Position numbers and translations under genes: made by a program
Assembly: GCA_030424975.1 (NCBI GenBank)
Contig: JAUHVY010000002.1
Location: 744,001 to 808,000 of the forward strand
Direction of reading: 5' to 3'
DNA: 64,000 nucleotides
Origin: Alphaproteobacteria bacterium
GTDB taxonomy: Bacteria > Pseudomonadota > Alphaproteobacteria > Micavibrionales > Micavibrionaceae
In this document: positions 19,748 to 28,780 of the stretch, piece by piece
Layout: each line of letters begins with the position of its first letter
Position numbering within the stretch: the stretch's first letter is position 1
Notes under the pieces: generated by a model
What the model saw: the letters and a program-made list of their open reading frames with translations, nothing else
The model's database searches: none
Told to the model about the DNA's origin: nothing

Positions 19748-20337
19748 TTTTTTTCTTTAACTATGATGATGAAGTCATCGGATGTGAAGGTGCTTTTTGT
19801 GTATTTCTTGAAGCAATAATTTACACATCTATCATAATCGCAATCACTGCATAACAGGGCAGCGTATAGGCTTTGTAATTGCGGGCGGGTTTTGGGAAAG
19901 TCGAGCTTGTTTTTTTTGTTGTAATTAGGATCAATAAATTTCCTATGAAAATCTATTCTGATTTCACAATCTTTGATTTTTTCATTGTAATTAAAATAAA
20001 CAGATTCAAATGTTTTTCTCTGAAAGCGTTGCATTCTTTCTTTATGAACGAATAGAAATCCATGATAATGCTGCGCAAGAGGTTCTTCTGGAATTAAAAA
20101 AAGCATTGGCGCTTTCTTATTTTCTGATGAGTTTAAAGAAATCACATTATCATATTTGTAATAAATTTTTTGAAAAACTTTTTCGTAATCTTCATGTTTA
20201 TATGTAGTCTTCATATCATTGAATGTGTAAGTCATAAAAATTACATTGTATTTATCTTTTTGATTATGGATTATTTGGTTAAAGTTATTTGCAAAATCTC
20301 TCTTGTCTTTGTTTTCTCTAATGTAATTTTCAATCAT
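19744..20337 (-). CDS. Putative HUH endonuclease / replication initiator-like protein
   Basis: Motif I-like VIFMTYTFND, HUH motif QHYHGFLFVH, motif III-like VNYCFKKYTK (YxxK). Confidence 0.55.
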   Translation of the reverse strand: MIENYIRENKDKRDFANNFNQIIHNQKDKYNVIFMTYTFNDMKTTYKHEDYEKVFQKIYYKYDNVISLNSSENKKAPMLFLIPEEPLAQHYHGFLFVHKERMQRFQRKTFESVYFNYNEKIKDCEIRIDFHRKFIDPNYNKKNKLDFPKTRPQLQSLYAALLCSDCDYDRCVNYCFKKYTKSTFTSDDFIIIVKEKN

Positions 20338-20831
20338 TTTTTTTATTATTAATTATCTGTCTTTCTTTATGTTGTTTCTTGTTTTTTCTATTAGACAATA
20401 TTCAGCACATAGCGAGTATGCACATTGATACTCACTTGTTCAGAATTTTCAGACGGAACAAATAATGAGGCTACAGCGCGTCATATGATCGCGTTTTTTA
20501 TGGGCACTCACTTTGTAACTGTCATGCATTTCTTTTGCTGAATTTATGCAGCACAATTATTTATAAAATTTTGAAGGAGATATTCTGTTTGGGTCTGTAA
20601 ATGGACTTTGGCAGGTTGTTCTGCTTCTTATTTTTTTATGATGAAATTATACAGAACTTTACATAAAAAATAAACAAAAAAACACTCATTATAAAAATAA
20701 TATTATCTAATAAGTTGCTTTGTAAGGCGCAGTTTCATTGGAGTTTTCTTTTATTTTTGAGTTGATAAAATTTTGGAATGTTATAAAAATATAGATAGGT
20801 ATATTTTCACAATTAGTTTGCGGAAGGGGAA

Positions 20832-21422
20832 GTGATGTCACTAGGGAAACAGGCCAAAGTTCTGACAAAGCAACAGCAAAATGCAGTGCTTTCATATTTG
20901 GAAACGACGCGGTATTCAAAACGTAATAAAGTTATTTTTTTATTTTCAGTTCGAGCAGGTTTAAGAGCAAAAGAAATAGCAGCAATTACATGGGGGATGG
21001 TTACTGATGCGGAAGGAAATGTTTCTGATTCTATTAATATCCAGAATGTTGCATCAAAGGGAAGATCGGGTGGTGTTGTTTGGATGAATAAAGAATTAAA
21101 GCAAGCAGTATTGGAATATCGCTCAATATTAAAAAGCGTTAATGCGACAGATAAAATTATACGCACTGAACGGAATTCAAATACGACAGCGCAAGTTGTC
21201 GTCAATATGTTCGATGGTTGGTATAAAAAGCTCGGTTTTGATGGTTGTTCATCACATAGTGGGCGACGAACATTTATTACAAATGCTGCACGTAAAATAT
21301 CAACTGTTGGTGGCTCTATACGAGATGTACAGATGTTAGCCAGACATTCATCATTGCAGATGACACAGAGATATATCGAAGCGGATGTGGAGGCTCAGAA
21401 AAAAGTCGTGCAGTTGGTTTAA
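20832..21422 (+). CDS. Compact tyrosine recombinase / phage integrase family protein
   Basis: Catalytic residues: SVRAGLRAKEIAA (R), SKGRSG (K), HSGRRTF (HxxR), ARHSSLQMTQRYIEAD (H...Y). Confidence 0.88.
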   Translation: MMSLGKQAKVLTKQQQNAVLSYLETTRYSKRNKVIFLFSVRAGLRAKEIAAITWGMVTDAEGNVSDSINIQNVASKGRSGGVVWMNKELKQAVLEYRSILKSVNATDKIIRTERNSNTTAQVVVNMFDGWYKKLGFDGCSSHSGRRTFITNAARKISTVGGSIRDVQMLARHSSLQMTQRYIEADVEAQKKVVQLV

Positions 21423-21452
21423 GAGTAATGGCAAAAGTTTGAAGGGGGCGGT

Positions 21453-22964
21453 ATGGATGCTGAACTAGATTTTATAGAGCCTAATCAGGGTATACTTACA
21501 TATTTGAAGAAGATATATGGAAATGACAATGTGTATCAAGAGAAACGAAAAATATTTCTTTCGAGAAATCTTGTGCATAGTTTAAAGCCAGTTTTATCTA
21601 TGAAAGAGGAGTTTTCTGTTGGTGAGCAGGGGATAAGAAAATTTGCGGATTATATACATGCAAGCATCGAGCAAAACCTTGTTGGAGTAAATTCAAGAAA
21701 ACACATTGAGAATATCCGTCAAAAGGGAATACCAGAGATATTTGGTGGGCTCGGGATGATCTCTCAGCTTGAGAGTGGTTTTCGCGATCACTGGTTATGT
21801 CTTGGCTCTGATGTTGAAAAGAAAGCGGTGCTGCAAAATGAAATTTTACCTCAAATAATAGATGTCTTTCCTAAACAATTATTCTGCGTGGCTGTGAATC
21901 TTGATTATAAGTATCAACAATCTATTCTTAGTTTATACAGAGTAGGACTACAAGTCGATCGGCATGGTTTAGAAAAAGCGGAAGAGATTAGAGCTAATGA
22001 TGTAGGATTCGGTCTTGGAATGCAGGGCGGGTTTGAAATTCTTAATATGCTTGGAGCTTATGTAGGTAGGGGATCGATTGGCTATACACTTCCTTTAAAT
22101 TTGTCGTCTACATCATCTTTTCATTTGTATGTGGATGATGGATCGATAAAGTTTGGTAGTGAAATGCGTAAGTCTTTTCAAAACTACTTTCAAACTAGTA
22201 CGAGTTTGTTTCAAGACTATGATTATGGTGGTTCTACAGCAGTTGGGGCAAATAAGATAAATAAAGATTATAATTGGCGATATTTGAGGTATAGCGTTGA
22301 ATGTGTAAATAGGATTATTTCGTATGCGAATAATCCTTTTAATTTTGTTGATCAGAGAGGGGTTGTTCAAGGAACAAAAAAATTACAGTTTTTATGCTCC
22401 TTGCATCTGTTATATGCAGATATCTTAGCTATAAATTATACTTCTAGCAGACATATTCAATATCATTTGGCATTCAGTGCGATTGAGAAAATTGCCAATT
22501 TAATTCTGGGTAATGTAAAAAATAAAAAAACTAAGACAGGCAAAGAGGCAAGGGAAAGGAATGTAAATCATATACTACTTTTATTGAAAAGTTCGGAAGA
22601 GATAAAGACGATTATCAGCGAATGTATCGGCGAAACTAAGGAGGATGTATCTGAAAGTTTGATAGCTTTTTGTGATAAAATTTATAAAGACTTTCATGGT
22701 GAATTGAAAAAGTATTTCAATCAGGACAAAGAAGAAAAAAATATTTCGCAATTTTATGAGTTCAGGCGATTTTATGCCCACGGAGCTTTTTTGAATGAAG
22801 ATACATTTGAACGAGCATATTTTAATACATCGGCTAAGCTGCCTTCTTCTATGATTTTTTTGCCTTTCTTATTGCTCTTAGCTTTGACAAGTAACCCCCA
22901 GCAGTTTTTTGATTATTTTGCAAACGAAATAGCTCAATACGATCACGGCAAATTTAAATTGTAA
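21453..22964 (+). CDS. Hypothetical 503-aa protein; possible HEPN-like C-terminal motif (RRFYAHG)
   Basis: Long ORF with RBS (aagggggcgg) directly downstream of the tyrosine recombinase. Confidence 0.65.
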   Translation: MDAELDFIEPNQGILTYLKKIYGNDNVYQEKRKIFLSRNLVHSLKPVLSMKEEFSVGEQGIRKFADYIHASIEQNLVGVNSRKHIENIRQKGIPEIFGGLGMISQLESGFRDHWLCLGSDVEKKAVLQNEILPQIIDVFPKQLFCVAVNLDYKYQQSILSLYRVGLQVDRHGLEKAEEIRANDVGFGLGMQGGFEILNMLGAYVGRGSIGYTLPLNLSSTSSFHLYVDDGSIKFGSEMRKSFQNYFQTSTSLFQDYDYGGSTAVGANKINKDYNWRYLRYSVECVNRIISYANNPFNFVDQRGVVQGTKKLQFLCSLHLLYADILAINYTSSRHIQYHLAFSAIEKIANLILGNVKNKKTKTGKEARERNVNHILLLLKSSEEIKTIISECIGETKEDVSESLIAFCDKIYKDFHGELKKYFNQDKEEKNISQFYEFRRFYAHGAFLNEDTFERAYFNTSAKLPSSMIFLPFLLLLALTSNPQQFFDYFANEIAQYDHGKFKL

Positions 22965-22984
22965 GTTTATTTCGAGAATTTATG

Positions 22985-23005
22985 TGTGATACAAACTGTG
23001 ATACA
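22985..23005 (+). repeat. Two direct repeats TGTGATACA with 12-bp period, next to tRNA-derived att site
   Basis: TGTGATACA-AAC-TGTGATACA read directly; second copy lies in ACTGT-GAT-ACAGT inverted repeat. Confidence 0.7.
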
Positions 23006-23010
23006 GTATA

Positions 23011-23032
23011 GAATCCTGTCGTCTCCGCCATT
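23011..23032 (+). other. tRNA-Ser 3'-end fragment, candidate att site of tyrosine recombinase element
   Basis: gaatcctgtcgtctccgccatt is identical over 22 nt to 41302-41323 (3' end of tRNA-Ser). Confidence 0.85.
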
Positions 23033-23294
23033 GATCTTTTCTAATCATATAAATCAAAAACTTATTTTATAACAGACACTTAATATTGCCACTGGTGCAC
23101 ATGAGGTATGGATAAAGTGGCTGGACATACACAAAATTACATGCAAAATCGCTCGAACCTCCCATTATAATTTTCCTGATTTTTTTATCTCCAATAAAAT
23201 TATGGGAGCCTTTCCATTCTAAAGTTTTAGCACTCATATCTTCCTTACACATTTTGAGTCTGGTAAATTGCAGGATTATTAAAATGTAGTTTTT

Positions 23295-25190
23295 TTATTT
23301 TTCACTATTTTTATTTTTTATGGATCTTGTTTTGTACTTAGAGGATTTTTGTCTTTTTGCTAATGCTTCAGCAGCTAATTTACTTTGTTCACGTTTCTCA
23401 ATGTTTCCTATAAAGGCTAAGAATTTCTTATTGTCGTGCTTCCATGACATTTTTGTGTATGGATGTATTTTCTTTTGTGCTCCATTCTTAAACACAACAA
23501 CAAAGTGTCTCCCCATTTCATTAATAAGGCGTTTTCCATGATCTGTTTTAAGTAATTCTATAAATTGTTCTTTAGTATATCCTTTTTGATCAATAGCGCG
23601 CCGAACTAATAGAGGAAGAATTTCACTGATATCTTCCCAAGGATAAAAATCTATTGGCTCATTATACATTTTTATTTCTGAAACTATTTTGGATATCTGA
23701 CTATGTATTCTTCTTCTTAATGATGCTCGTTCTTCGGAGCTAGCTAATTTCTGTTGTTCTTCAATTGCTATCAATAATTCTTTCTTAGTTTCTTTCGAAT
23801 TTCTGCCTTCTATAGCAGTCAACTCTAATTCTATTTCTTTTTGTCGTTTTTCTATAGATGCGGATTCTATGCTTAGGTCGTTGATTTTATCAGTCAGCTT
23901 TTTTTTAGCTGCATCTTTTATCTCGCCCTCCAAATCAAGTAGTTGATCAATTTTTCTATCAATCTGATTTATCTTCATTTCATTGATTTTTTGTTCGTCT
24001 GATAGCTTGGTTTTTAGACTTTTGTCATTTCCTTTCTTAAGTGCTTCTTCAAACTCAACTTCTGAAACAAAATCAAAGAAATGTTTTTCAAAATCATCAT
24101 ATCTCCAAGAAGTAGAGTTACATGAATGACGCAACTCTGCACCACCGCATCTTAAATATTGTTGCCCTTTAGGTGGTTTACCTTTGTTTAAATATTGTAC
24201 AGTTGCACCACAATTTCCACAGATCAAAAGCTTAGTAAAAATGTTGCTGAAATTATCACCTTTTCTGCCTCCTGATTTATTTGATTTGTTCTTCATGAGT
24301 GATTGCGTTAATAAAAAACGATCTTTAGTAATGACAGCAGGAAAGTAATTTTCGTAGACAGTATTTGTCTCATGTCTTTTTCCGTTAATCATTTCATGTG
24401 GAATAAATTCACCGCAAACAGCAGGATTATTTAAAATTTTAAGAACATAAGATTTTTGCCACCCCATATTTCTATTGGATTTGTTATTTAAGCGGCTAAA
24501 TTTAGGAAATTGCTCTAGGTGAGTGTTTAGAAAACGAGCTATTGAATACGCGCCCATACCCTCGTCTATATATAGTTCAAAGATTTTTTCAATAGTCTTT
24601 GCTCTTTCTGGAATAATTCTAAAATCAGTCTTTTTCTTGCTTGCTTCTAGCCAAGCAGGGCAGACAGTTGTAAGAATACCTTTATCAAGGTTATTTCTTT
24701 TGTTTTGCCAACTTTTTTTCAGACGCCTTGACTTTTCTTCGCTCTCAGAGTGAGCCCGAAGCATGTAGCCTATTGAAGAAAAAAGCTGGCCTGGATTACT
24801 TTTCAGACTACTTTGAGTGTAGATTTGTCTATCAAAAACTGTATGTATTTCAATGCCAGTTTTTAAAATATCATTGAATTGACTAAAAGCGTCGGCAGGG
24901 CTTTCTCTAGACAAGCGATCTAGACTTTCTACAAGCAGAATGCAATCACTGTCGATTTCTCCCCTTTCTATAGATTTTAAGAATAAGCCTAGTTTCCCTT
25001 TTTTTATGTTAGCGCCATGATAAGCAGATATTCCAATATCACGTAAATCTTCAACAAGTTGAAAGCCTTTTTCTTCTGCATAATCACGCGTTAATTGTAA
25101 TTGTCGCTCTAGAGAATTGCCCTTCAATTGAGTTTCTGTACTCATTCTGATATAGCTGAAAGCGAGTTTTTTAGACATTTTCTTCCGCAC
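23295..25190 (-). CDS. Large serine recombinase
   Basis: N-terminal resolvase domain FSYIRMSTETQLKGNSLERQ, VESLDRLSRESPADA; zinc ribbon LLICGNCGATV...YLRCGG; coiled-coil region; adjacent to attR. Confidence 0.93.
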   Translation of the reverse strand: MRKKMSKKLAFSYIRMSTETQLKGNSLERQLQLTRDYAEEKGFQLVEDLRDIGISAYHGANIKKGKLGLFLKSIERGEIDSDCILLVESLDRLSRESPADAFSQFNDILKTGIEIHTVFDRQIYTQSSLKSNPGQLFSSIGYMLRAHSESEEKSRRLKKSWQNKRNNLDKGILTTVCPAWLEASKKKTDFRIIPERAKTIEKIFELYIDEGMGAYSIARFLNTHLEQFPKFSRLNNKSNRNMGWQKSYVLKILNNPAVCGEFIPHEMINGKRHETNTVYENYFPAVITKDRFLLTQSLMKNKSNKSGGRKGDNFSNIFTKLLICGNCGATVQYLNKGKPPKGQQYLRCGGAELRHSCNSTSWRYDDFEKHFFDFVSEVEFEEALKKGNDKSLKTKLSDEQKINEMKINQIDRKIDQLLDLEGEIKDAAKKKLTDKINDLSIESASIEKRQKEIELELTAIEGRNSKETKKELLIAIEEQQKLASSEERASLRRRIHSQISKIVSEIKMYNEPIDFYPWEDISEILPLLVRRAIDQKGYTKEQFIELLKTDHGKRLINEMGRHFVVVFKNGAQKKIHPYTKMSWKHDNKKFLAFIGNIEKREQSKLAAEALAKRQKSSKYKTRSIKNKNSEK

Positions 25191-25223
25191 ATAAAGGATA
25201 GTTAAAATATTGTAGCATAGTAA

Positions 25224-25260
25224 TATTTAATTGGCCATAATATACTCATGATCGGTCCGC
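25224..25260 (+). other. attR of serine recombinase element: attP arm tatttaattggccataatata + CT core (25245-25246) + chromosomal catgatcggtccgc
   Basis: Inverted-repeat partner of 15380-15400; CT core restores comM frame. Confidence 0.85.
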
Positions 25261-26135
25261 CCGGATCGGGGAAATCGATGCTCGCCAGCTGTTTGCCGGG
25301 TATTTTACCGCCTTTATCACCCAAAGAAGCGCTTGAACTGTCGATGATTCATTCTATCGCCGGTGCTTTGCCCGAAGGCGGGCTTATTCGTACGCGGCCA
25401 TTTCGATGCCCTCATCATTCAGCGTCGCAACCTGCGTTAATCGGTGGCGGGCAACGCGTAAAGCCTGGAGAAATTTCTCTGGCACATCATGGTGTGCTTT
25501 TTCTGGATGAGTTGCCGGAATTTGCGCGTGGCACACTCGAGGCTTTACGCCAGCCATTGGAAACGGGTGATGCGTTGGTTGCGCGGGCAAATGCCCATAT
25601 TAAATATCCTGCGCGGTTTCAATTGATCGCTGCGATGAATCCGTGTCGGTGCGGTTATTTAGGGGATGTCGATATGGAGTGCACAAAGGCGCCGCGATGC
25701 GGGTCGGATTATCAATCAAAGATTTCAGGGCCGCTTATGGATCGTATTGACATACATGTGGATGTGCCCGCTGTGCAGCTCAGTGATTTGCATGGTGCGC
25801 CTGTGGGCGATTCATCGGCTGTCGTGGCTGCGCGCATTATAAAGGCACGTGAAATACAGGCCGCTCGTTATGCGAATACTGACTTCCCGATCGGGCGTGC
25901 ACCGATAAACGCAAACGCAGATTCGACCCGTATTGAGGCTGTGACCCAGATGGATGTTGATGTGCGTGATATATTCATGAAATCGATTGAAAATGCCAAA
26001 ATTTCAGCGCGCGGGTATTACCGTATATTGCGCGTGGCACGGACGATTGCTGATTTGGATGGAGGCAAAGAAAAGCTTACGAAACAAGATGTTGCACAGG
26101 CTTTAAGCTATCGCAGAATGGCGCTAAATGCCTAG
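25245..26135 (+). pseudogene. comM: comM 3' part (Walker A to C-terminus), separated from 5' part by island
   Basis: MIGPPGSGKSMLASCLPGILPPL, FRCPHHSAS, LFLDELPEF, AAMNPCRCG. Confidence 0.93.
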
Positions 26136-26241
26136 AAATCGAGGAATGTGACCGTAATGTGACGAAAGATTAAAATTTATTTGTATTTTATGGTAACGCT
26201 GAGATATACTGAAGCATTAGAAGAAAGAATGGCCGCATTGG

Positions 26242-27510
26242 GTGATAAGCGTAAATAGCGGCACGATACGGGAATGTAATGTCATGATGGTAGATTTTAA
26301 CAAGGTGGGGTATAGCGGCAGCGGAACAAGCCGTGATATCATGGATGTGTGGGATAAGCATTCAAGACCCAGACCATCAGAAGACTTCTACAGTAGTAAT
26401 TATAATTCAGACACATCTTTATCCGGCGCTTTTGCGAAGGCTGACCCTATTTATGGCGATCAGACACAAACGTTCAATCAGGCTGCTGCCGATCAGGAAG
26501 CGCCGAAAGAATCCTTAATGGAGAAAATGTATCCAGGCAAGGATTATGGCGGGCCAAAGGTTGAGACAAATACATTAAAACGTGATGCATCAAAAGTTGT
26601 GACTGATGGTGCTGTTGTTTCCAGAAAAGCCAATATGGCGATGGAAGATACCAAAGAACAAATCCAAACATTCAAAGATGATTTTAAGCAAGCCCGTAAA
26701 GAAGCATTGGATGCAATGAAAGAATCTGCGCAAAGTATGGATATTCCGCTAGATCAGGCGTTTGATTCACTTGTTCCGGACGGTTCTGCGGGTAAAGCTC
26801 AGGCGGCTATGTATTTAGGTCTTGAGCTAAGTACTCAGGGTTTGGGCTCCATGGTGACTGCGCCAGGTAAGGCGGCATATGTATCACAGGAATTAAGTAA
26901 GGAAGATAAGAAGTTATCGCCTGAACAACAAAAAGCGTTGCTTGAGGATATGTCAAAGAATCTTCAAGCGTCTCGCGCTGCACCGGCTGATACACGTGCG
27001 GAAGGCGGAAGTGCGCCATCTGTTCCGACAGATACGAAGGCCGAAGAAATTGCTTGGGAAAATATGGAAGCCGATGATTTAAAAGAACTTTTGGCGGCCG
27101 ACCCTGAGGGTGAAGATCAACCTGAGCTTGAGCAATTAATGACTTTGGAAGAAGATCTGGATGAGGTTCTTGATAACCACCGTTTTGTTTCTGAGCATTA
27201 TCATGAAATGGGTGATCTGGTACAAAAAGGTATTGCCCTTGAGGCGACAGATCAAAGTCATGCGGTGAAGGAAACTCTCAATGAGGCGACGGTAGCCGTT
27301 GATGCACCTGCCGTTGAGCTTGCCAGCCAATCATTGAACGGCATTGTGCGTTTGGATACAAATGCAACCACTATTGATCAGGTTGTATTTGCCAGTGTTG
27401 ATGACATTTCCACGAAAGTTGATGACTCTAAGCTGGATCACGACATTTTGGCGCACGAATTGCAGCAGCATATGGCTAGAGAAATAGCCCCGGGGATGGG
27501 ATCAATCTAA
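26242..27510 (+). CDS. Hypothetical acidic protein (start may be 26284)
   Basis: 422-aa ORF followed by strong terminator; no recognised domain. Confidence 0.6.
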   Translation: MISVNSGTIRECNVMMVDFNKVGYSGSGTSRDIMDVWDKHSRPRPSEDFYSSNYNSDTSLSGAFAKADPIYGDQTQTFNQAAADQEAPKESLMEKMYPGKDYGGPKVETNTLKRDASKVVTDGAVVSRKANMAMEDTKEQIQTFKDDFKQARKEALDAMKESAQSMDIPLDQAFDSLVPDGSAGKAQAAMYLGLELSTQGLGSMVTAPGKAAYVSQELSKEDKKLSPEQQKALLEDMSKNLQASRAAPADTRAEGGSAPSVPTDTKAEEIAWENMEADDLKELLAADPEGEDQPELEQLMTLEEDLDEVLDNHRFVSEHYHEMGDLVQKGIALEATDQSHAVKETLNEATVAVDAPAVELASQSLNGIVRLDTNATTIDQVVFASVDDISTKVDDSKLDHDILAHELQQHMAREIAPGMGSI

Positions 27511-27531
27511 TAATTTAAAAATATGATTATT

Positions 27532-27560
27532 AAAGCCGTAAATTTACGGCTTTATTTTTG
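27532..27560 (+). terminator. Intrinsic terminator
   Basis: Perfect palindrome AAAGCCGTAAA/TTTACGGCTTT followed by atttttgttt. Confidence 0.75.
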
Positions 27561-27652
27561 TTTGATTAAGTTTTCTCAATTCATTTGTTGAAACGAAATA
27601 ATCATGTATTATATTCACTCGAGAATATTGAGTAAATAATTGGAAATATAAC

Positions 27653-28708
27653 GTGTCTGAATTACCATCCGCCGACCGTGTTCAAAAGATCGCAACTGAA
27701 GCGTTTACCCATATTAAAAAATGGGGTCTGATGCCCACGCCTGAAAATTATGAATTATGGTTTATTTACAGTTCAGAATCTGAACCGGAAATGAATAAGG
27801 TCGTTGATACGATAATTAAGCGAAATAAGGGATATATTTCTGACACTGAATGCTACAATATTTTCAATGACTTTCTGAGCGGCAATCGTGAAGAAAAAAG
27901 TGTTCAGCAGGCCGGTGATCAAATTCAAAAAACCATCGAAGATGTAAATGATGTTGTCGTATCGGCGAAAAAACGTGCGGAAAAATATGGCGGTAGCCTC
28001 GCAAAGGCAAATAAAGATTTAGCCTCAAATAAAAGTAAAGAAGAGATCGGGAAGATACTGGAAGGTGTCGTGACCGACACCGAAGACATGATTGCGCGTA
28101 ATGATGAGCTGGAAAAAATGCTAAAAGATTCTTCACGCGTTGTTGAAGATATGCGACGTGATTTGGAAATTGCACGTAAGGAAGCAATCACGGATAGTTT
28201 GACCGGATTATCGAATCGTAAGGGGTTTGACAAACAAATATCAAAACTGATTGATCTGGCCAGAGAAGATCAGTCTCATCATTTTAGCATTATTCTGCTC
28301 GATATTGATCATTTCAAAAACTTCAATGATACGTTTGGTCACCAAATTGGTGATCAGGTTTTGAAATTGGTTGCCCGAACCCTTAAGGAAGGGGTAAAGG
28401 GGCGTGATGTCGCCGTTCGTTATGGTGGAGAGGAGTTTGCTATCCTTTTGCCTGAAACTGACATTCAAGGCGGTTTAAAGGTTGCTGAGCTTCTGCGTAA
28501 AGAGGTTGAGAAAAAAGAAGTTGTGAACCGTACATCAGGTAAAGCAATCGCCAAAATCACATTATCTGCAGGGATTACGGAATACAGACCTCCTGAGCTG
28601 AAGGATGATTTGATTGCGCGTGTTGATGCTGCGCTATACAGTGCAAAAAATGCAGGACGTAACCGTGTTGTTGCAGCGCCTTCTGCCGATTCTGAAAAGT
28701 CAAAATAA
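27653..28708 (+). CDS. Diguanylate cyclase (GGDEF domain)
   Basis: DSLTGLSNRKGFDKQ, RYGGEEFAILLPET; start GTG at 27653. Confidence 0.92.
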   Translation: MSELPSADRVQKIATEAFTHIKKWGLMPTPENYELWFIYSSESEPEMNKVVDTIIKRNKGYISDTECYNIFNDFLSGNREEKSVQQAGDQIQKTIEDVNDVVVSAKKRAEKYGGSLAKANKDLASNKSKEEIGKILEGVVTDTEDMIARNDELEKMLKDSSRVVEDMRRDLEIARKEAITDSLTGLSNRKGFDKQISKLIDLAREDQSHHFSIILLDIDHFKNFNDTFGHQIGDQVLKLVARTLKEGVKGRDVAVRYGGEEFAILLPETDIQGGLKVAELLRKEVEKKEVVNRTSGKAIAKITLSAGITEYRPPELKDDLIARVDAALYSAKNAGRNRVVAAPSADSEKSK

Positions 28709-28780
28709 CCATCCCCGTTATTCACAATATTTCCGCCTAATGTCCTTGCATCAGGCGGTTTATCATGCCTATCTATAGCT

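Larger units (their letters stand above)
15378..25246. mobile_element. Integrative genomic island in comM carrying a large serine recombinase and a His-Xaa-Ser cargo operon
   Basis: comM split precisely at a CT dinucleotide at both ends; inverted 21-nt arms at both termini; AT-rich content; serine recombinase at right edge. Confidence 0.93.

Noticed and set aside
23067-23252. 61-aa minus-strand ORF between tRNA fragment and serine recombinase
   Set aside because: Possible small gene, but no recognisable motif or convincing RBS; not supported enough to call.
15378-25246. Tn7/AbaR-like transposon explanation for the comM insertion
   Set aside because: No DDE transposase or tniA/B-like genes seen, and only a 2-bp core shared by both junctions (no 5-bp target duplication); serine recombinase att structure fits better.
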